This document shows positions 35,899 to 45,809 of a stretch of 64,000 nt of DNA, one piece after another. The stretch is from NCBI RefSeq assembly GCF_003853415.1, contig NZ_QTPP01000036.1, positions 1-64,000 on the forward strand. Reading direction: 5' to 3'. Each line of letters begins with the position of its first letter. Positions within the stretch are counted from its first letter, which is position 1. The notes beneath the pieces are model-generated. The model did not search any database and was not told where the DNA came from. It saw only the letters and a list, made by a program, of their open reading frames with translations. The translations under genes and the position numbers were made by a program. This stretch comes from Burkholderia sp. Bp9142 (GTDB lineage: Bacteria; Pseudomonadota; Gammaproteobacteria; Burkholderiales; Burkholderiaceae).

Positions 35899-37275
35899 AT
35901 GGACAACCAACACAAGCCCACGCCCCCTTCGAAGGATCCCGCCTCCCCCGCCGCGCGCCGCCCGCGCCGCACGCTGGTGATCGGGACGCTCGCGGTCATC
36001 GTCATCGGCGGCCTGCTGTGGTGGCACCCATGGAACCGTGCGCAGGCCGATGCGGCGGCGGCAGGCAGCGCGGCCTCCGGCGCGAGCGCCGGCGGCGGCC
36101 ATCGCGGCCGCGGCGGCCCCGCCGCCATGGCGAACGTTCCGCAGCCCGTATCGGTCGCGGCCGCCACGCAAGGCGAGATGCCGATCGTGCTGTCCGCGCT
36201 CGGCACCGTGACGCCGCTCGCGAGCGTGACGGTGAAGACGCAGCTGTCGGGCTACCTGCAGTCCGTCGCGTTCCAGGAAGGCCAGATCGTCAGGAAGGGC
36301 GACCTGCTCGCGCAGATCGACCCGCGCCCGTACCAGGTGGCGCTCGACAATGCCGAAGGCACGCATGCGCGCGACGCGGCGCTGCTCGCGACGGCCCGCA
36401 TCGACCTGAAGCGCTACCAGACGCTGCTGTCGCAGGACTCGATCGCGTCGCAGACGGTCGACACGCAGGCGTCGCTCGTCAAGCAATACGAAGGAACGGT
36501 GAAGACCGACCAGGCGGCGATCGATTCCGCGAAACTGAACCTCACGTACGCGCGCATCACGGCGCCGGTGTCGGGCCGCGTCGGCCTGCGCCAGGTCGAC
36601 CCCGGCAACTACGTGACGGCGGGCGACACGAACGGGATCGTCGTGATCACGCAGCTGCAGCCGATGAGCGTGATCTTCACGACGTCGGAAGACAACCTGC
36701 CGCAGATCGTCAAGCAGGTGAACGCGGGCCGGACACTGTCGGTCACCGCATACAACCGCAACAACACGGTGCCGCTCGAGACGGGTTCGCTCCAGACGCT
36801 CGACAACCAGATCGACACGAGCACCGGCACGATCAAGCTGCGCGCGACGTTCGATAACAAGGAAGGCCTGCTGTTCCCGAATCAGTTCGTCAACACGCGG
36901 CTGCTCGTCGACGTGCTGCGCAATGCGACGATCGTGCCGACGGCCGCCGTGCTGACGGGCTCGATCGGCCAGTTCGTGTACATCGTGAAGCCCGACAACA
37001 CGGTCACGGTGCGCAAGGTCACGATCGGCCCGGTCGACGGCGAGCGCACCAGCATCGTCAGCGGCGTCGCGCTCGGCGAGCGCGTGGTCACCGACGGCTC
37101 CGACCGGCTGCGCGAAGGCGCGAAGATCTCGATCCCGGCCGACAAGCCGAAAGGCGCGTCGGGCGCGCACGGCGCCGGTGCGGCGTCCGGCGCCTCGGGC
37201 GCCTCGGGTGCGGCCGGCCACCGCGGCGGACACCAGCACGGCGCGTCGCAGGCAGCGGCCCCCGCGGCCCAGTAA
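35899..37275 (+). CDS. mdtA: RND efflux periplasmic adaptor MdtA
   Basis: A 458-residue membrane fusion protein linking MdtBC to an outer-membrane channel. It has an N-terminal membrane anchor (VIGTLAVIVIGGLLWWHPW), a lipoyl/coiled-coil part (GQIVRKGDLLAQIDPRPYQ) and the beta-barrel region (NGIVVITQLQPMSVIFTTSE). Two low-complexity Ala/Gly stretches, one after the anchor and one His-containing at the C-terminus (GHRGGHQHG), exceed the E. coli protein. mdtB begins 15 bp after it. No outer-membrane factor gene lies in this operon. Confidence 0.92.
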   Translation: MDNQHKPTPPSKDPASPAARRPRRTLVIGTLAVIVIGGLLWWHPWNRAQADAAAAGSAASGASAGGGHRGRGGPAAMANVPQPVSVAAATQGEMPIVLSALGTVTPLASVTVKTQLSGYLQSVAFQEGQIVRKGDLLAQIDPRPYQVALDNAEGTHARDAALLATARIDLKRYQTLLSQDSIASQTVDTQASLVKQYEGTVKTDQAAIDSAKLNLTYARITAPVSGRVGLRQVDPGNYVTAGDTNGIVVITQLQPMSVIFTTSEDNLPQIVKQVNAGRTLSVTAYNRNNTVPLETGSLQTLDNQIDTSTGTIKLRATFDNKEGLLFPNQFVNTRLLVDVLRNATIVPTAAVLTGSIGQFVYIVKPDNTVTVRKVTIGPVDGERTSIVSGVALGERVVTDGSDRLREGAKISIPADKPKGASGAHGAGAASGASGASGAAGHRGGHQHGASQAAAPAAQ

Positions 37276-37290
37276 CGCGCGGACCGCTCG

Positions 37291-40200
37291 ATGAATCCAT
37301 CCCGCCTCTTCATTCTCCGGCCGGTCGGCACCGCTCTCCTGATGGCGGCGATCATGCTGGCCGGTCTCGTCGCGCTGCGCTTCCTGCCGCTCGCCGCGCT
37401 GCCCGAAGTCGACTACCCGACGATCCAGGTCCAGACCTTCTATCCGGGCGCGAGCCCGGAAGTCATGACGTCGTCGGTCACCGCGCCGCTGGAGCGGCAG
37501 TTCGGCCAGATGCCGTCGCTGAACCAGATGTCGTCGCAAAGCTCGGCCGGCGCGTCGGTGATCACGCTGCAGTTCTCGCTCGACCTGCCGCTCGACATCG
37601 CCGAACAGGAAGTGCAGGCCGCGATCAACGCGGCCGGCAACCTGCTGCCGTCCGACCTCCCGGCTCCGCCGATCTACGCGAAGGTCAATCCGGCCGACGC
37701 GCCGGTGCTGACGCTCGCGATCACGTCGAAGACCTTGCCGCTCACGCAGGTGCAGGACCTGACCGACACGCGCCTCGCGATGAAGATCTCGCAGATCGCG
37801 GGCGTCGGCCTCGTCAGCCTGTCGGGCGGCAACCGGCCGGCCGTGCGGATCCAGGCGAACCCGACCGCGCTCGCGCAGTACGGGATGAACCTCGACGACC
37901 TGCGCACGACGATCTCGAACCTGAACGTCAACACGCCGAAGGGCAACTTCGACGGCCCGACGCGGGCGTACACGATCAACGCGAACGACCAGCTCACCAG
38001 CGCCGACCAGTACAACGACGCGGTCGTCGCGTACAAGAGCGGCCGCCCGGTGATGCTGACCGACGTCGCGAAGGTCGTCTCCGGCTCGGAGAACACCAAG
38101 CTCGGCGCGTGGGTGAATTCGGCGCCCGCGATCATCCTGAACGTGCAGCGCCAGCCGGGCGCGAACGTGATCGCGACCGTCGACGCGATCAAGGCGCAAC
38201 TGCCGAAGCTGCAGGAGACGCTGCCCGCCGCGCTCGACGTGCAGATCGTCACCGACCGCACGACGATGATCCGCGCGGCCGTGCGCGACGTGCAGTTCGA
38301 ACTGCTGCTCGCGGTCGCGCTGGTCGTGCTGGTGATGTACCTGTTCCTCGCGAACATCTACGCGACGATCATCCCGAGCCTGTCGGTGCCGCTGTCGCTG
38401 GTCGGCACGCTCGCGGTGATGTACCTGGCCGGCTTCTCGCTGAACAACCTGTCGCTGATGGCGCTCACCATCGCGACCGGTTTCGTCGTCGACGACGCGA
38501 TCGTGATGATCGAGAACATCGCGCGCTACGTCGAGGAAGGCGATTCGGGGCTCGATGCCGCGCTGAAGGGCTCGAGGCAGATCGGCTTCACGATCATCTC
38601 GCTGACGGTGTCGCTGATCGCCGTGCTGATCCCGCTGCTGTTCATGGGCGACGTGGTCGGCCGGCTGTTCCACGAATTCGCGATCACGCTCGCGGTGACG
38701 ATCGTGATCTCGGCGATCGTGTCGCTCACGCTCGTGCCGATGATGTGCGCGAAGCTCCTGCGCCATTCGCCGCCGCCCGAGAGCCACCGCTTCGAGGCAC
38801 GCGTGCACCAGACGATCGACCGGGTGATCGCGCGCTACGCGGTCGCGCTCGAATGGGTGCTGAACCGCCGGCGCTCGACGCTCGTCGTCGCGCTGCTGAC
38901 GCTCGCGCTGACCGCCCTGCTCTACGTCTACGTGCCGAAGGGCTTCTTCCCCGCGCAGGATACCGGCGTGATCCAGGCGATCACGCAGGCGCCGCAGTCG
39001 ATCTCGTACGGCGCGATGGCCGAACGCCAGCAGGCGCTCGCGGCCGAGATCCTGAAGGATCCGAACGTCGCGAGCCTGACGTCGTTCATCGGTGTCGACG
39101 GCAGCAACATCACGCTGAACAGCGGCCGGATGCTGATCAACCTGAAGGCGCGCGACGCACGCGCCGAGTCGTCCGCCCAAATCATCCGCGACCTGCAGCA
39201 GCGCGTCGCGAACGTGACCGGCATCACGCTGTTCATGCAGTCGGTGCAGGACCTGACGATCGACTCGACCGTGAGCCCGACGCAGTACCAGTTCATGCTG
39301 ACGAGCCCGAACCCGGACGAATTCGCGACCTGGGTGCCGAAGCTCGTCACGCGGCTGCAGAAGGAGCCGTCGCTCGCCGACGTCGCGACCGACCTGCAGA
39401 GCAACGGCCAGTCGGTCTACGTCGAGATCGACCGCGCGAGCGCCGCGCGCTTCGGCATCACGCCGGCGACCGTCGACAACGCGCTGTACGACGCATTCGG
39501 CCAGCGCATCGTGTCGACCATCTTCACGCAGTCGAACCAGTACCGCGTGATTCTCGAGTCGGCGCCGAAGGAGCAGCATTACGCCGAATCGCTGAACGAC
39601 ATCTACCTGCCGTCCGCGGGCGGCGGCCAGGTGCCGCTGTCGTCGATCGCGTCGTTCCACGAACGGCCGTCGCCGCTGCTCGTCGCGCACCTGTCGCAGT
39701 TCCCGTCGACGACGATCTCGTTCAACCTCGCGCCGGGCGCGTCGCTCGGCGAGGCCGTGAAGGCGATCGGCGCCGCCGAGAAGGACATCGGCCTGCCCGC
39801 CTCGTTCCAGACGCGCTTCCAGGGCGCGGCGCTCGCGTTCCAGGCATCGCTGTCGAACCAGCTGTTCCTGATCCTCGCGGCGGTCGTCACGATGTACATC
39901 GTGCTCGGCGTGCTGTACGAGAGCTACATCCACCCGATCACGATCCTGTCGACGCTGCCGTCGGCCGGCGTCGGCGCGCTGCTCGCGCTGATGATCACGG
40001 GGCATGACCTCGACATCATCGGGATCATCGGGATCGTGCTGCTGATCGGCATCGTGAAGAAGAACGCGATCATGATGATCGACTTCGCGCTCGAGGCCGA
40101 ACGGGTCGAAGGCAAGCCGCCGCGCGAGGCGATCTACCAGGCATGCCTGCTGCGTTTCAGGCCGATCCTGATGACGACGCTCGCCGCGCTGCTCGGCGCG

Positions 40201-40404
40201 GTGCCGCTGATCGTCGGCGCCGGCGCGGGTTCCGAGCTGCGCCAGCCGCTCGGGATCGCGATCGCGGGCGGCCTGATCGTGTCGCAGGTGCTGACGCTGT
40301 TCACGACGCCGGTGATCTACCTCGGCTTCGACAGCCTCGCGCGCCGCGTGCGCGGCTGGTTCGAGCGGCACGGCCCCCACGCCGGCAAGCACACGGGGGC
40401 GTAA
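37291..40404 (+). CDS. mdtB: RND multidrug efflux permease subunit MdtB
   Basis: A 1037-residue inner-membrane RND pump subunit with 12 transmembrane segments and two large periplasmic loops. The proton relay acids are in VVDDAIVMIENI (motif in helix 4), and the FFPAQDTGVIQ sequence begins the second loop. The start MNPSRLFILRPVGTALLMAA and length match MdtB. MdtB and MdtC form a heterotrimer that exports bile salts, novobiocin and similar compounds in enterobacteria. The gene pair has the typical order mdtA-mdtB-mdtC. Confidence 0.94.
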   Translation: MNPSRLFILRPVGTALLMAAIMLAGLVALRFLPLAALPEVDYPTIQVQTFYPGASPEVMTSSVTAPLERQFGQMPSLNQMSSQSSAGASVITLQFSLDLPLDIAEQEVQAAINAAGNLLPSDLPAPPIYAKVNPADAPVLTLAITSKTLPLTQVQDLTDTRLAMKISQIAGVGLVSLSGGNRPAVRIQANPTALAQYGMNLDDLRTTISNLNVNTPKGNFDGPTRAYTINANDQLTSADQYNDAVVAYKSGRPVMLTDVAKVVSGSENTKLGAWVNSAPAIILNVQRQPGANVIATVDAIKAQLPKLQETLPAALDVQIVTDRTTMIRAAVRDVQFELLLAVALVVLVMYLFLANIYATIIPSLSVPLSLVGTLAVMYLAGFSLNNLSLMALTIATGFVVDDAIVMIENIARYVEEGDSGLDAALKGSRQIGFTIISLTVSLIAVLIPLLFMGDVVGRLFHEFAITLAVTIVISAIVSLTLVPMMCAKLLRHSPPPESHRFEARVHQTIDRVIARYAVALEWVLNRRRSTLVVALLTLALTALLYVYVPKGFFPAQDTGVIQAITQAPQSISYGAMAERQQALAAEILKDPNVASLTSFIGVDGSNITLNSGRMLINLKARDARAESSAQIIRDLQQRVANVTGITLFMQSVQDLTIDSTVSPTQYQFMLTSPNPDEFATWVPKLVTRLQKEPSLADVATDLQSNGQSVYVEIDRASAARFGITPATVDNALYDAFGQRIVSTIFTQSNQYRVILESAPKEQHYAESLNDIYLPSAGGGQVPLSSIASFHERPSPLLVAHLSQFPSTTISFNLAPGASLGEAVKAIGAAEKDIGLPASFQTRFQGAALAFQASLSNQLFLILAAVVTMYIVLGVLYESYIHPITILSTLPSAGVGALLALMITGHDLDIIGIIGIVLLIGIVKKNAIMMIDFALEAERVEGKPPREAIYQACLLRFRPILMTTLAALLGAVPLIVGAGAGSELRQPLGIAIAGGLIVSQVLTLFTTPVIYLGFDSLARRVRGWFERHGPHAGKHTGA

Positions 40405-40407
40405 GCG

Positions 40408-43400
40408 TTGAACCTGTCGCGCCCCTTCATCACCCGCCCCGTCGCGACGACGCTGCTCGCGCTCGGCGTCGCGCTCGCGGGCCTGTTCGCGTTCATCAAG
40501 CTGCCGGTGTCGCCGCTGCCGCAGGTCGACTTCCCGACCATCTCGGTGCAGGCGTCGCTGCCCGGCGCGAGCCCCGAGACCGTCGCGACCAGCGTGACGA
40601 GCCCGCTCGAGCGGCACCTCGGCTCGATCGCCGACGTCAGCGAAATGACGTCGACCAGCACGGTCGGCAACGCGCGGATCATCCTGCAGTTCGGGCTGAA
40701 CCGCGACATCGACGGCGCCGCGCGCGACGTGCAGGCCGCGATCAACGCGGCGCGCGCCGACCTGCCCGCGTCGCTGAAGAGCAACCCGACGTACCGCAAG
40801 GTCAATCCGGCCGACTCGCCGATCATGATCGTGTCGCTCACGTCGGATACGTCGTCGCCCGCGAAGCTGTACGACGCCGCGTCGACGGTGCTGCAGCAGT
40901 CGCTGTCGCAGATCGACGGGATCGGCCAGGTGTCGCTGAGCGGCTCCGCGAACCCGGCCGTGCGCGTCGAGCTCGAACCGCATGCGCTGTTCCACTACGG
41001 AATCGGCCTCGAGGACGTGCGGGCCGCGCTCGCGTCGGCGAACGCGAACAGCCCGAAGGGTGCGATCGAGTTCGGCCCGAAGCACTACCAGCTCTATACG
41101 AACGACCAGGCCTCGCAGGCGTCGCAATACCGCGACCTGGTCGTCGCCTACCGCAACGGCGCGGCCGTGCGGCTGGCCGACCTGTCCGAAGTCGTCGACG
41201 GCGTCGAGGACCTGCGCAACCTCGGCTTGTCGAACGGCAAGCGCGCGGTGCTCGTGATCCTGTACCGCTCGCCCGGCGCGAACATCATCGAGACGATCGA
41301 CCGCGTGCGTGCGGCACTGCCGCAGCTCACCGCGTCGCTGCCTGCCGACATCACGGTCACGCCGGTGCTCGACCGTTCGACGACGATCCGCGCGTCGCTG
41401 AAGGACACCGAGCACACGCTGCTGATCGCGGTCAGCCTGGTCGTGATGGTCGTGTTCCTGTTCCTGCGCAACTGGCGCGCGACATTGATCCCGAGCGTCG
41501 CGGTGCCGATCTCGATCATCGGCACGTTCGGCGCGATGTACCTGCTCGGCTTCTCGATCGACAACCTGTCGCTGATGGCGCTGATCGTCGCGACCGGCTT
41601 CGTCGTCGACGATGCGATCGTCGTGCTCGAGAACATCACGCGCCACATCGAGAACGGCAAGCCAAGGTTGCAGGCCGCGTTCGACGGCGCGCGCGAGGTC
41701 GGCTTCACGGTGCTGTCGATGAGCATTTCGCTCGTCGCGGTGTTCCTGCCGATCCTGCTGATGGGCGGCATCGTCGGACGCCTGTTCCGCGAATTCGCGC
41801 TGACGCTGTCGCTCGCGATCGCCGTGTCGCTCGCGGTATCGCTCACGGTCACGCCGATGATGTGCGCGCGCCTGCTGCGCGAGCCGCACGACGTGCAGGA
41901 GGAAGGCCGCCTCGGGCGCTTCCTCGAGCGCTTCTTCGCGCGGCTGCAGCGCGGCTACGAGCGCTCGCTGTCGTGGGCGCTGCGTCGTCCGCTGCTGGTC
42001 CTGCTGATCCTGTTCGCGACGATCGGGCTGAACGTCTATCTGTACATCATCGTGCCGAAGGGCTTCTTTCCGCAGCAGGACACCGGGCTGATGATCGGCG
42101 GTATCCAGGCCGACCAGTCGACGTCGTTCCAGGCGATGAAGCTGAAGTTTTCCGAGATGATGCGGATCGTGCAGAGCAACCCGAACGTGCAGAGCGCCGC
42201 GGGCTTCACGGGCGGCGCCCAGACCAACTCGGGCTTCATGTTCGTCACGCTGAAGGACCGCACCGAGCGCAAGCTGTCGGCCGACCAGGTGATCCAGCAG
42301 CTGCGCAAGCCGCTGGCCGACGTTGCAGGCGCGCGCACGTTCCTGCAGGCTGCGCAGGACATCCGCGTCGGCGGCCGGCAGAGCAACGCGCAGTACCAGT
42401 TCACGCTGCTCGGCGATTCGAGCGCCGAGCTGTACAAGTGGGGGCCGCTGCTGACCGAGGCGCTGCAGAAGCGTGCCGAGCTCACCGACGTGAACTCCGA
42501 CCAGCAGCAAGGCGGCCTCGAGGCGATGGTGACGATCGACCGCGCGACCGCCGCGCGGCTCGGCATCAAGCCCGCGCAGATCGACAACACGCTGTACGAC
42601 GCGTTCGGCCAGCGCCAGGTCTCGACGATCTACAACCCGCTGAACCAGTACCACGTCGTGATGGAAGTCGCGCCGAAATACTGGCAGAGCCCGGAGATGC
42701 TGAACCAGGTGTGGATCAGCACGTCGGGCGGCAGCGCGAACGGCTCGCAGACGACCAACGCGGCGGCCGGCACCTTCGTCGCGACCTCGGCCGGCACGTC
42801 CAGCGCCGGCACGGCCGCCACCAGCGCCGCGGCGATCGCGTCCGATTCCGCGCGCAACCAGGCGCTGAACTCGATCGCGTCGAGCGGCAAGTCGAGCGCG
42901 TCGTCGGGCGCGGCGGTGTCGACGTCGAAATCGACGATGATCCCGCTGTCCGCGATCGCGACCTTCGGCCCGAGCACGACGCCGCTGTCGGTCAACCACC
43001 AGGGCCTGTTCGTCGCGACGACGATCTCGTTCAACCTGCCGCCGGGCGTGTCGCTGTCGCAGGCGACCCAGGTGATCTACCAGACGATGGCGCAGATCGG
43101 CGTGCCGCCGACGATCGTCGGCAGCTTCCAGGGCACCGCGCAGGCGTTCCAGCAATCGCTGAACAACCAGCCGATCCTGATCCTCGCGGCGCTGCTGGCC
43201 GTCTACATCGTGCTCGGGATCCTGTACGAGAGCTACATCCACCCGATCACGATCCTGTCGACGCTGCCGTCGGCCGGCGTCGGCGCCCTGCTCGCGCTGC
43301 TGCTGTTCAAGACCGAGTTCAGCATCATCGCGCTGATCGGCGTGATCCTGCTGATCGGCATCGTGAAGAAGAACGCGATCATGATGGTCGACTTCGCGAT

Positions 43401-43716
43401 CGACCAGACGCGCAACGGCCGCAAGTCGTCGTTCGATGCGATCCACGAGGCCTGCCTGCTGCGCTTCCGGCCGATCATGATGACGACGATGGCGGCACTC
43501 CTCGGCGCGCTGCCGCTCGCGTTCGGCCACGGCGACGGCGCCGAGCTGCGCGCGCCGCTCGGGATCGCGATCGCCGGCGGCCTGATCATGTCGCAGATGC
43601 TGACGCTCTATACGACGCCGGTCGTCTATCTGTACATGGACCGGCTGCGCGTGTGGGCCGAGAAGCGCCGCAACCGCCGCGACAATTCGGGCGGGGCGGC
43701 GGTGGCCGGCGAGTAA
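40408..43716 (+). CDS. mdtC: RND multidrug efflux permease subunit MdtC, with insert
   Basis: A 1102-residue RND pump partner of MdtB, with VVDDAIVVLENI in helix 4 and KKNAIMMVDFAI in helix 10. The start is a TTG three bases after the mdtB stop; LSRPFITRPVATTLLALG is the normal N-terminus. It is about 65 residues longer than MdtB because of a Ser/Ala/Thr/Gly-rich insert of about 68 residues (near 42733-42936). The insert lies in the second periplasmic loop just before IPLSAIATF, where MdtB has a direct GGGQVPLSSIASF. The rest of the protein appears intact. Confidence 0.94.
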   Translation: MNLSRPFITRPVATTLLALGVALAGLFAFIKLPVSPLPQVDFPTISVQASLPGASPETVATSVTSPLERHLGSIADVSEMTSTSTVGNARIILQFGLNRDIDGAARDVQAAINAARADLPASLKSNPTYRKVNPADSPIMIVSLTSDTSSPAKLYDAASTVLQQSLSQIDGIGQVSLSGSANPAVRVELEPHALFHYGIGLEDVRAALASANANSPKGAIEFGPKHYQLYTNDQASQASQYRDLVVAYRNGAAVRLADLSEVVDGVEDLRNLGLSNGKRAVLVILYRSPGANIIETIDRVRAALPQLTASLPADITVTPVLDRSTTIRASLKDTEHTLLIAVSLVVMVVFLFLRNWRATLIPSVAVPISIIGTFGAMYLLGFSIDNLSLMALIVATGFVVDDAIVVLENITRHIENGKPRLQAAFDGAREVGFTVLSMSISLVAVFLPILLMGGIVGRLFREFALTLSLAIAVSLAVSLTVTPMMCARLLREPHDVQEEGRLGRFLERFFARLQRGYERSLSWALRRPLLVLLILFATIGLNVYLYIIVPKGFFPQQDTGLMIGGIQADQSTSFQAMKLKFSEMMRIVQSNPNVQSAAGFTGGAQTNSGFMFVTLKDRTERKLSADQVIQQLRKPLADVAGARTFLQAAQDIRVGGRQSNAQYQFTLLGDSSAELYKWGPLLTEALQKRAELTDVNSDQQQGGLEAMVTIDRATAARLGIKPAQIDNTLYDAFGQRQVSTIYNPLNQYHVVMEVAPKYWQSPEMLNQVWISTSGGSANGSQTTNAAAGTFVATSAGTSSAGTAATSAAAIASDSARNQALNSIASSGKSSASSGAAVSTSKSTMIPLSAIATFGPSTTPLSVNHQGLFVATTISFNLPPGVSLSQATQVIYQTMAQIGVPPTIVGSFQGTAQAFQQSLNNQPILILAALLAVYIVLGILYESYIHPITILSTLPSAGVGALLALLLFKTEFSIIALIGVILLIGIVKKNAIMMVDFAIDQTRNGRKSSFDAIHEACLLRFRPIMMTTMAALLGALPLAFGHGDGAELRAPLGIAIAGGLIMSQMLTLYTTPVVYLYMDRLRVWAEKRRNRRDNSGGAAVAGE

Positions 43717-43732
43717 GCGGATAACGGCGGCA

Positions 43733-43755
43733 AGCGGCCGCATCACGCGGCCGCT
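43733..43755 (+). terminator. GC-rich hairpin after mdtC
   Basis: A perfect 9-bp stem AGCGGCCGC / GCGGCCGCT with a five-base loop, 17 bp after the mdtC stop. No T-tract follows, so it is a likely but unproven end of the mdtABC transcript. Confidence 0.5.
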
Positions 43756-43832
43756 CGACGTGCTTGCACGCCGGCGGCGATCGACTATCGTGTGTCCATG
43801 CCCACCCTCGCGCCCCTTCCCGGGGACCCGCC

Positions 43833-44216
43833 ATGAACGTCCAGCTGAATCATACGATCGTCTGGTGCCGCGACAAGCACGCGTCGAGCCGCTTCCTCAC
43901 CGAGCTTCTGGAACTGCCGGCGCCGACGCCGTTCGGCCCGATGCTGGTGGTCCCGCTCGACAACGGCGTGTCGCTCGATTTCTACGAAAAAGAGGGAGAG
44001 ATCACGGCCCAGCATTACGCGTTCCTGACCGACGAAGCCGGCTTCGATCGCGTGTATGCGCGCATTCGCGAGCGCGGGCTGCCGCACTGGGCCGATCCGG
44101 CGAAGCGGCAGGCCGGTGACATCTACCGCCACAACGGCGGGCGCGGTGTGTATTTCGACGATCCTGACGGTCACTTCCTCGAAGTGATGACGCAACCGTA
44201 CGTGCTGAACGGATAG
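43833..44216 (+). CDS. VOC (glyoxalase/dioxygenase) family protein
   Basis: A 127-residue vicinal-oxygen-chelate fold protein. The first module has NHTIVWCRDKHASSRFLTEL and the last strand YFDDPDGHFLEVMT, with potential metal ligands His7, a mid-protein His and the Glu in FLEVM. Such proteins are glyoxalases, dioxygenases or antibiotic-binding proteins; the role cannot be given. ATG at 43833 was chosen for the GGGGA upstream and the family N-terminus. It converges with the NYN gene. Confidence 0.85.
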   Translation: MNVQLNHTIVWCRDKHASSRFLTELLELPAPTPFGPMLVVPLDNGVSLDFYEKEGEITAQHYAFLTDEAGFDRVYARIRERGLPHWADPAKRQAGDIYRHNGGRGVYFDDPDGHFLEVMTQPYVLNG

Positions 44217-44226
44217 CGGGACGCGC

Positions 44227-44247
44227 CGGCCGGTGTTGCACCGGCCG
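44227..44247. terminator. Hairpin between convergent genes
   Basis: A perfect stem CGGCCGGTG-TTG-CACCGGCCG in the gap between the VOC gene and the leftward NYN gene. No T-run; it may serve both directions. Confidence 0.45.
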
Positions 44248-44300
44248 ACGGGGTGACGCGGGCGGCGCCCTCGGTCGGACGCCGCTCGGCCCTGAAGCCG

Positions 44301-45809
44301 TTACTCGGCGGCGGGCGCCGTCTTGCGCGGACGGCGGGCGCGGGGGGCCGTCTTGCGGGCCGGTTTCTTCGGCTTGGCGGCGGTCGCCGCGTCACCCGCT
44401 GCTTCGCCGGTCGATTCGCCGGTCGATTCGGCAACCGGTGCGGCCGGTGCCGTTTCGTGCGATGGCTGCGCGACAACCGCCGAAGCACCGTACTCGCCGG
44501 CCGTCGGCGCCGCGTGCTGCGCTGCGACGTGCCGGTCGTCGCCGTACTCCGCGTCGCGATGCGCCGCTTCGGCGTGCTTGCCTTCCGCGTGCTTGCCGCC
44601 ACCCTGCTTCGCGCCGCCGTGCACCGCATCGTCCGGCTGCGCCGCCGCGTGGCGGCCAGCCGCCTTCGCACCGGCGCCCTTCTTCGCGCCGGTCTTCTTC
44701 GCCGCGCTCTTGCGCGCGCGCTTGCGGCCGTCCTTCGCGTCACCGTGCGTGTCGGCCGCTTCGGCGGCTTCGGCCGTCGCTGCCGGCACGATCGCCGCTT
44801 CGCTCATGACATCGGCAACGGTCGTCTCTTCCACGTCGACCTGCATGCCTTCCTGCGCGGCCGCGGCCGCCTGCTGCCCGCGACGCCGCGGCTCGCGCCT
44901 GGCCGGCGCAGCCTCCGCATGACGCCCGCCATGACCATGGTGCGCGCCGCCCGTATCCCGTGCCGCCGCCACCGGCTCCGCCGCAACCGGCTGGCGCGGC
45001 CGCGACACGAACGCGCCCGACTTGTCGTCGCGCCCCACTTCGAGCAGGCCGCGCGCCTGCGCTTCGTCGAGCAGGTTGCCGAACGCGCGGAAGCCGTAAT
45101 ACGACTCGTTGAAGTCCGGCTTGCGGCGCTTGATCGCGCTCTTGAGCACCGACGCCCAGATCTTGCCGACGTCGTCGCGCTCGGACGCGAGCGCGTCGAA
45201 GGTCTCGACCGCGAGCGCGATCGCCTCGCTGCGGCGCGCTTCCAGCTCCGGCTTGCGCGACGGCTCGTCGGGGCGCTTCGCGCCGCCGTTGCCCGTGCGC
45301 TGCTGTTCGCGCTTGGCCAGCGTGCGCTGCTGCTCGCGCACCAGGTCGTCGTAGAAGATGAATTCGTCGCAGTTCGCGACCAGCAGGTCCGACGTCGACT
45401 TCTTCACGCCGACCCCGATCACCTTCTTCGCGTTCTCGCGCAGCTTCGACACGAGCGGCGAAAAATCCGAGTCGCCGCTGATGATCACGAACGTATCGAC
45501 GTGCGACTTCGTGTAGCAGAGATCGAGCGCGTCCACCACGAGCCGGATGTCGGCCGAGTTCTTGCCCGACTGGCGCACGTGCGGAATCTCGATCAGCTCG
45601 AAGCTCGCCTCGTGCATCGACGCCTTGAAGCCCTTGTAGCGCTCCCAGTCGCAATACGCCTTCTTCACGACGATGCTGCCCTTCAGCAGCAGCCGCTCCA
45701 GCACGGGCGTGATGTCGAATTTCTCGTACTTCGCGTCGCGCACGCCGAGCGCGACGTTCTCGAAGTCGCAGAACACGGCCATGCTGACGTTGTCCAGGGG
45801 TAATGCCAT
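44301..45809 (-). CDS. NYN-domain RNase with LOTUS domain and H1-like tail
   Basis: A 502-residue protein in three parts. Residues about 8-150 form a NYN (PIN-like, LabA/DUF88) nuclease domain with acidic residues in FCDFENV, NSADIRLVVDALDL and ISGDSDFSPL. Residues about 180-260 form an OST-HTH/LOTUS RNA-binding domain (AIKRRKPDFNESYYGFRAFG). The last 200 or so residues are low complexity, rich in Ala, Lys, Arg and His (KRARKSAAKKTGAKKGAGAK, then PRARRPRKTAPAAE), like bacterial histone H1-like tails. ATG at 45809 has GGAG upstream. It probably acts on RNA in the cytoplasm or at the nucleoid. Confidence 0.85.
   Translation of the reverse strand: MALPLDNVSMAVFCDFENVALGVRDAKYEKFDITPVLERLLLKGSIVVKKAYCDWERYKGFKASMHEASFELIEIPHVRQSGKNSADIRLVVDALDLCYTKSHVDTFVIISGDSDFSPLVSKLRENAKKVIGVGVKKSTSDLLVANCDEFIFYDDLVREQQRTLAKREQQRTGNGGAKRPDEPSRKPELEARRSEAIALAVETFDALASERDDVGKIWASVLKSAIKRRKPDFNESYYGFRAFGNLLDEAQARGLLEVGRDDKSGAFVSRPRQPVAAEPVAAARDTGGAHHGHGGRHAEAAPARREPRRRGQQAAAAAQEGMQVDVEETTVADVMSEAAIVPAATAEAAEAADTHGDAKDGRKRARKSAAKKTGAKKGAGAKAAGRHAAAQPDDAVHGGAKQGGGKHAEGKHAEAAHRDAEYGDDRHVAAQHAAPTAGEYGASAVVAQPSHETAPAAPVAESTGESTGEAAGDAATAAKPKKPARKTAPRARRPRKTAPAAE

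Noticed and set aside
40143..43724. A 1193-codon plus-strand frame over mdtC
   Set aside because: Arg/Pro-rich and out of frame with the clear MdtC protein; a high-GC artefact.
34771..43746. A 2991-codon open frame on the minus strand across iclR and mdtABC
   Set aside because: It is antisense to four well-supported genes, has extreme Arg/Asp/His composition and shows no domains. It is a shadow of GC-biased codons.
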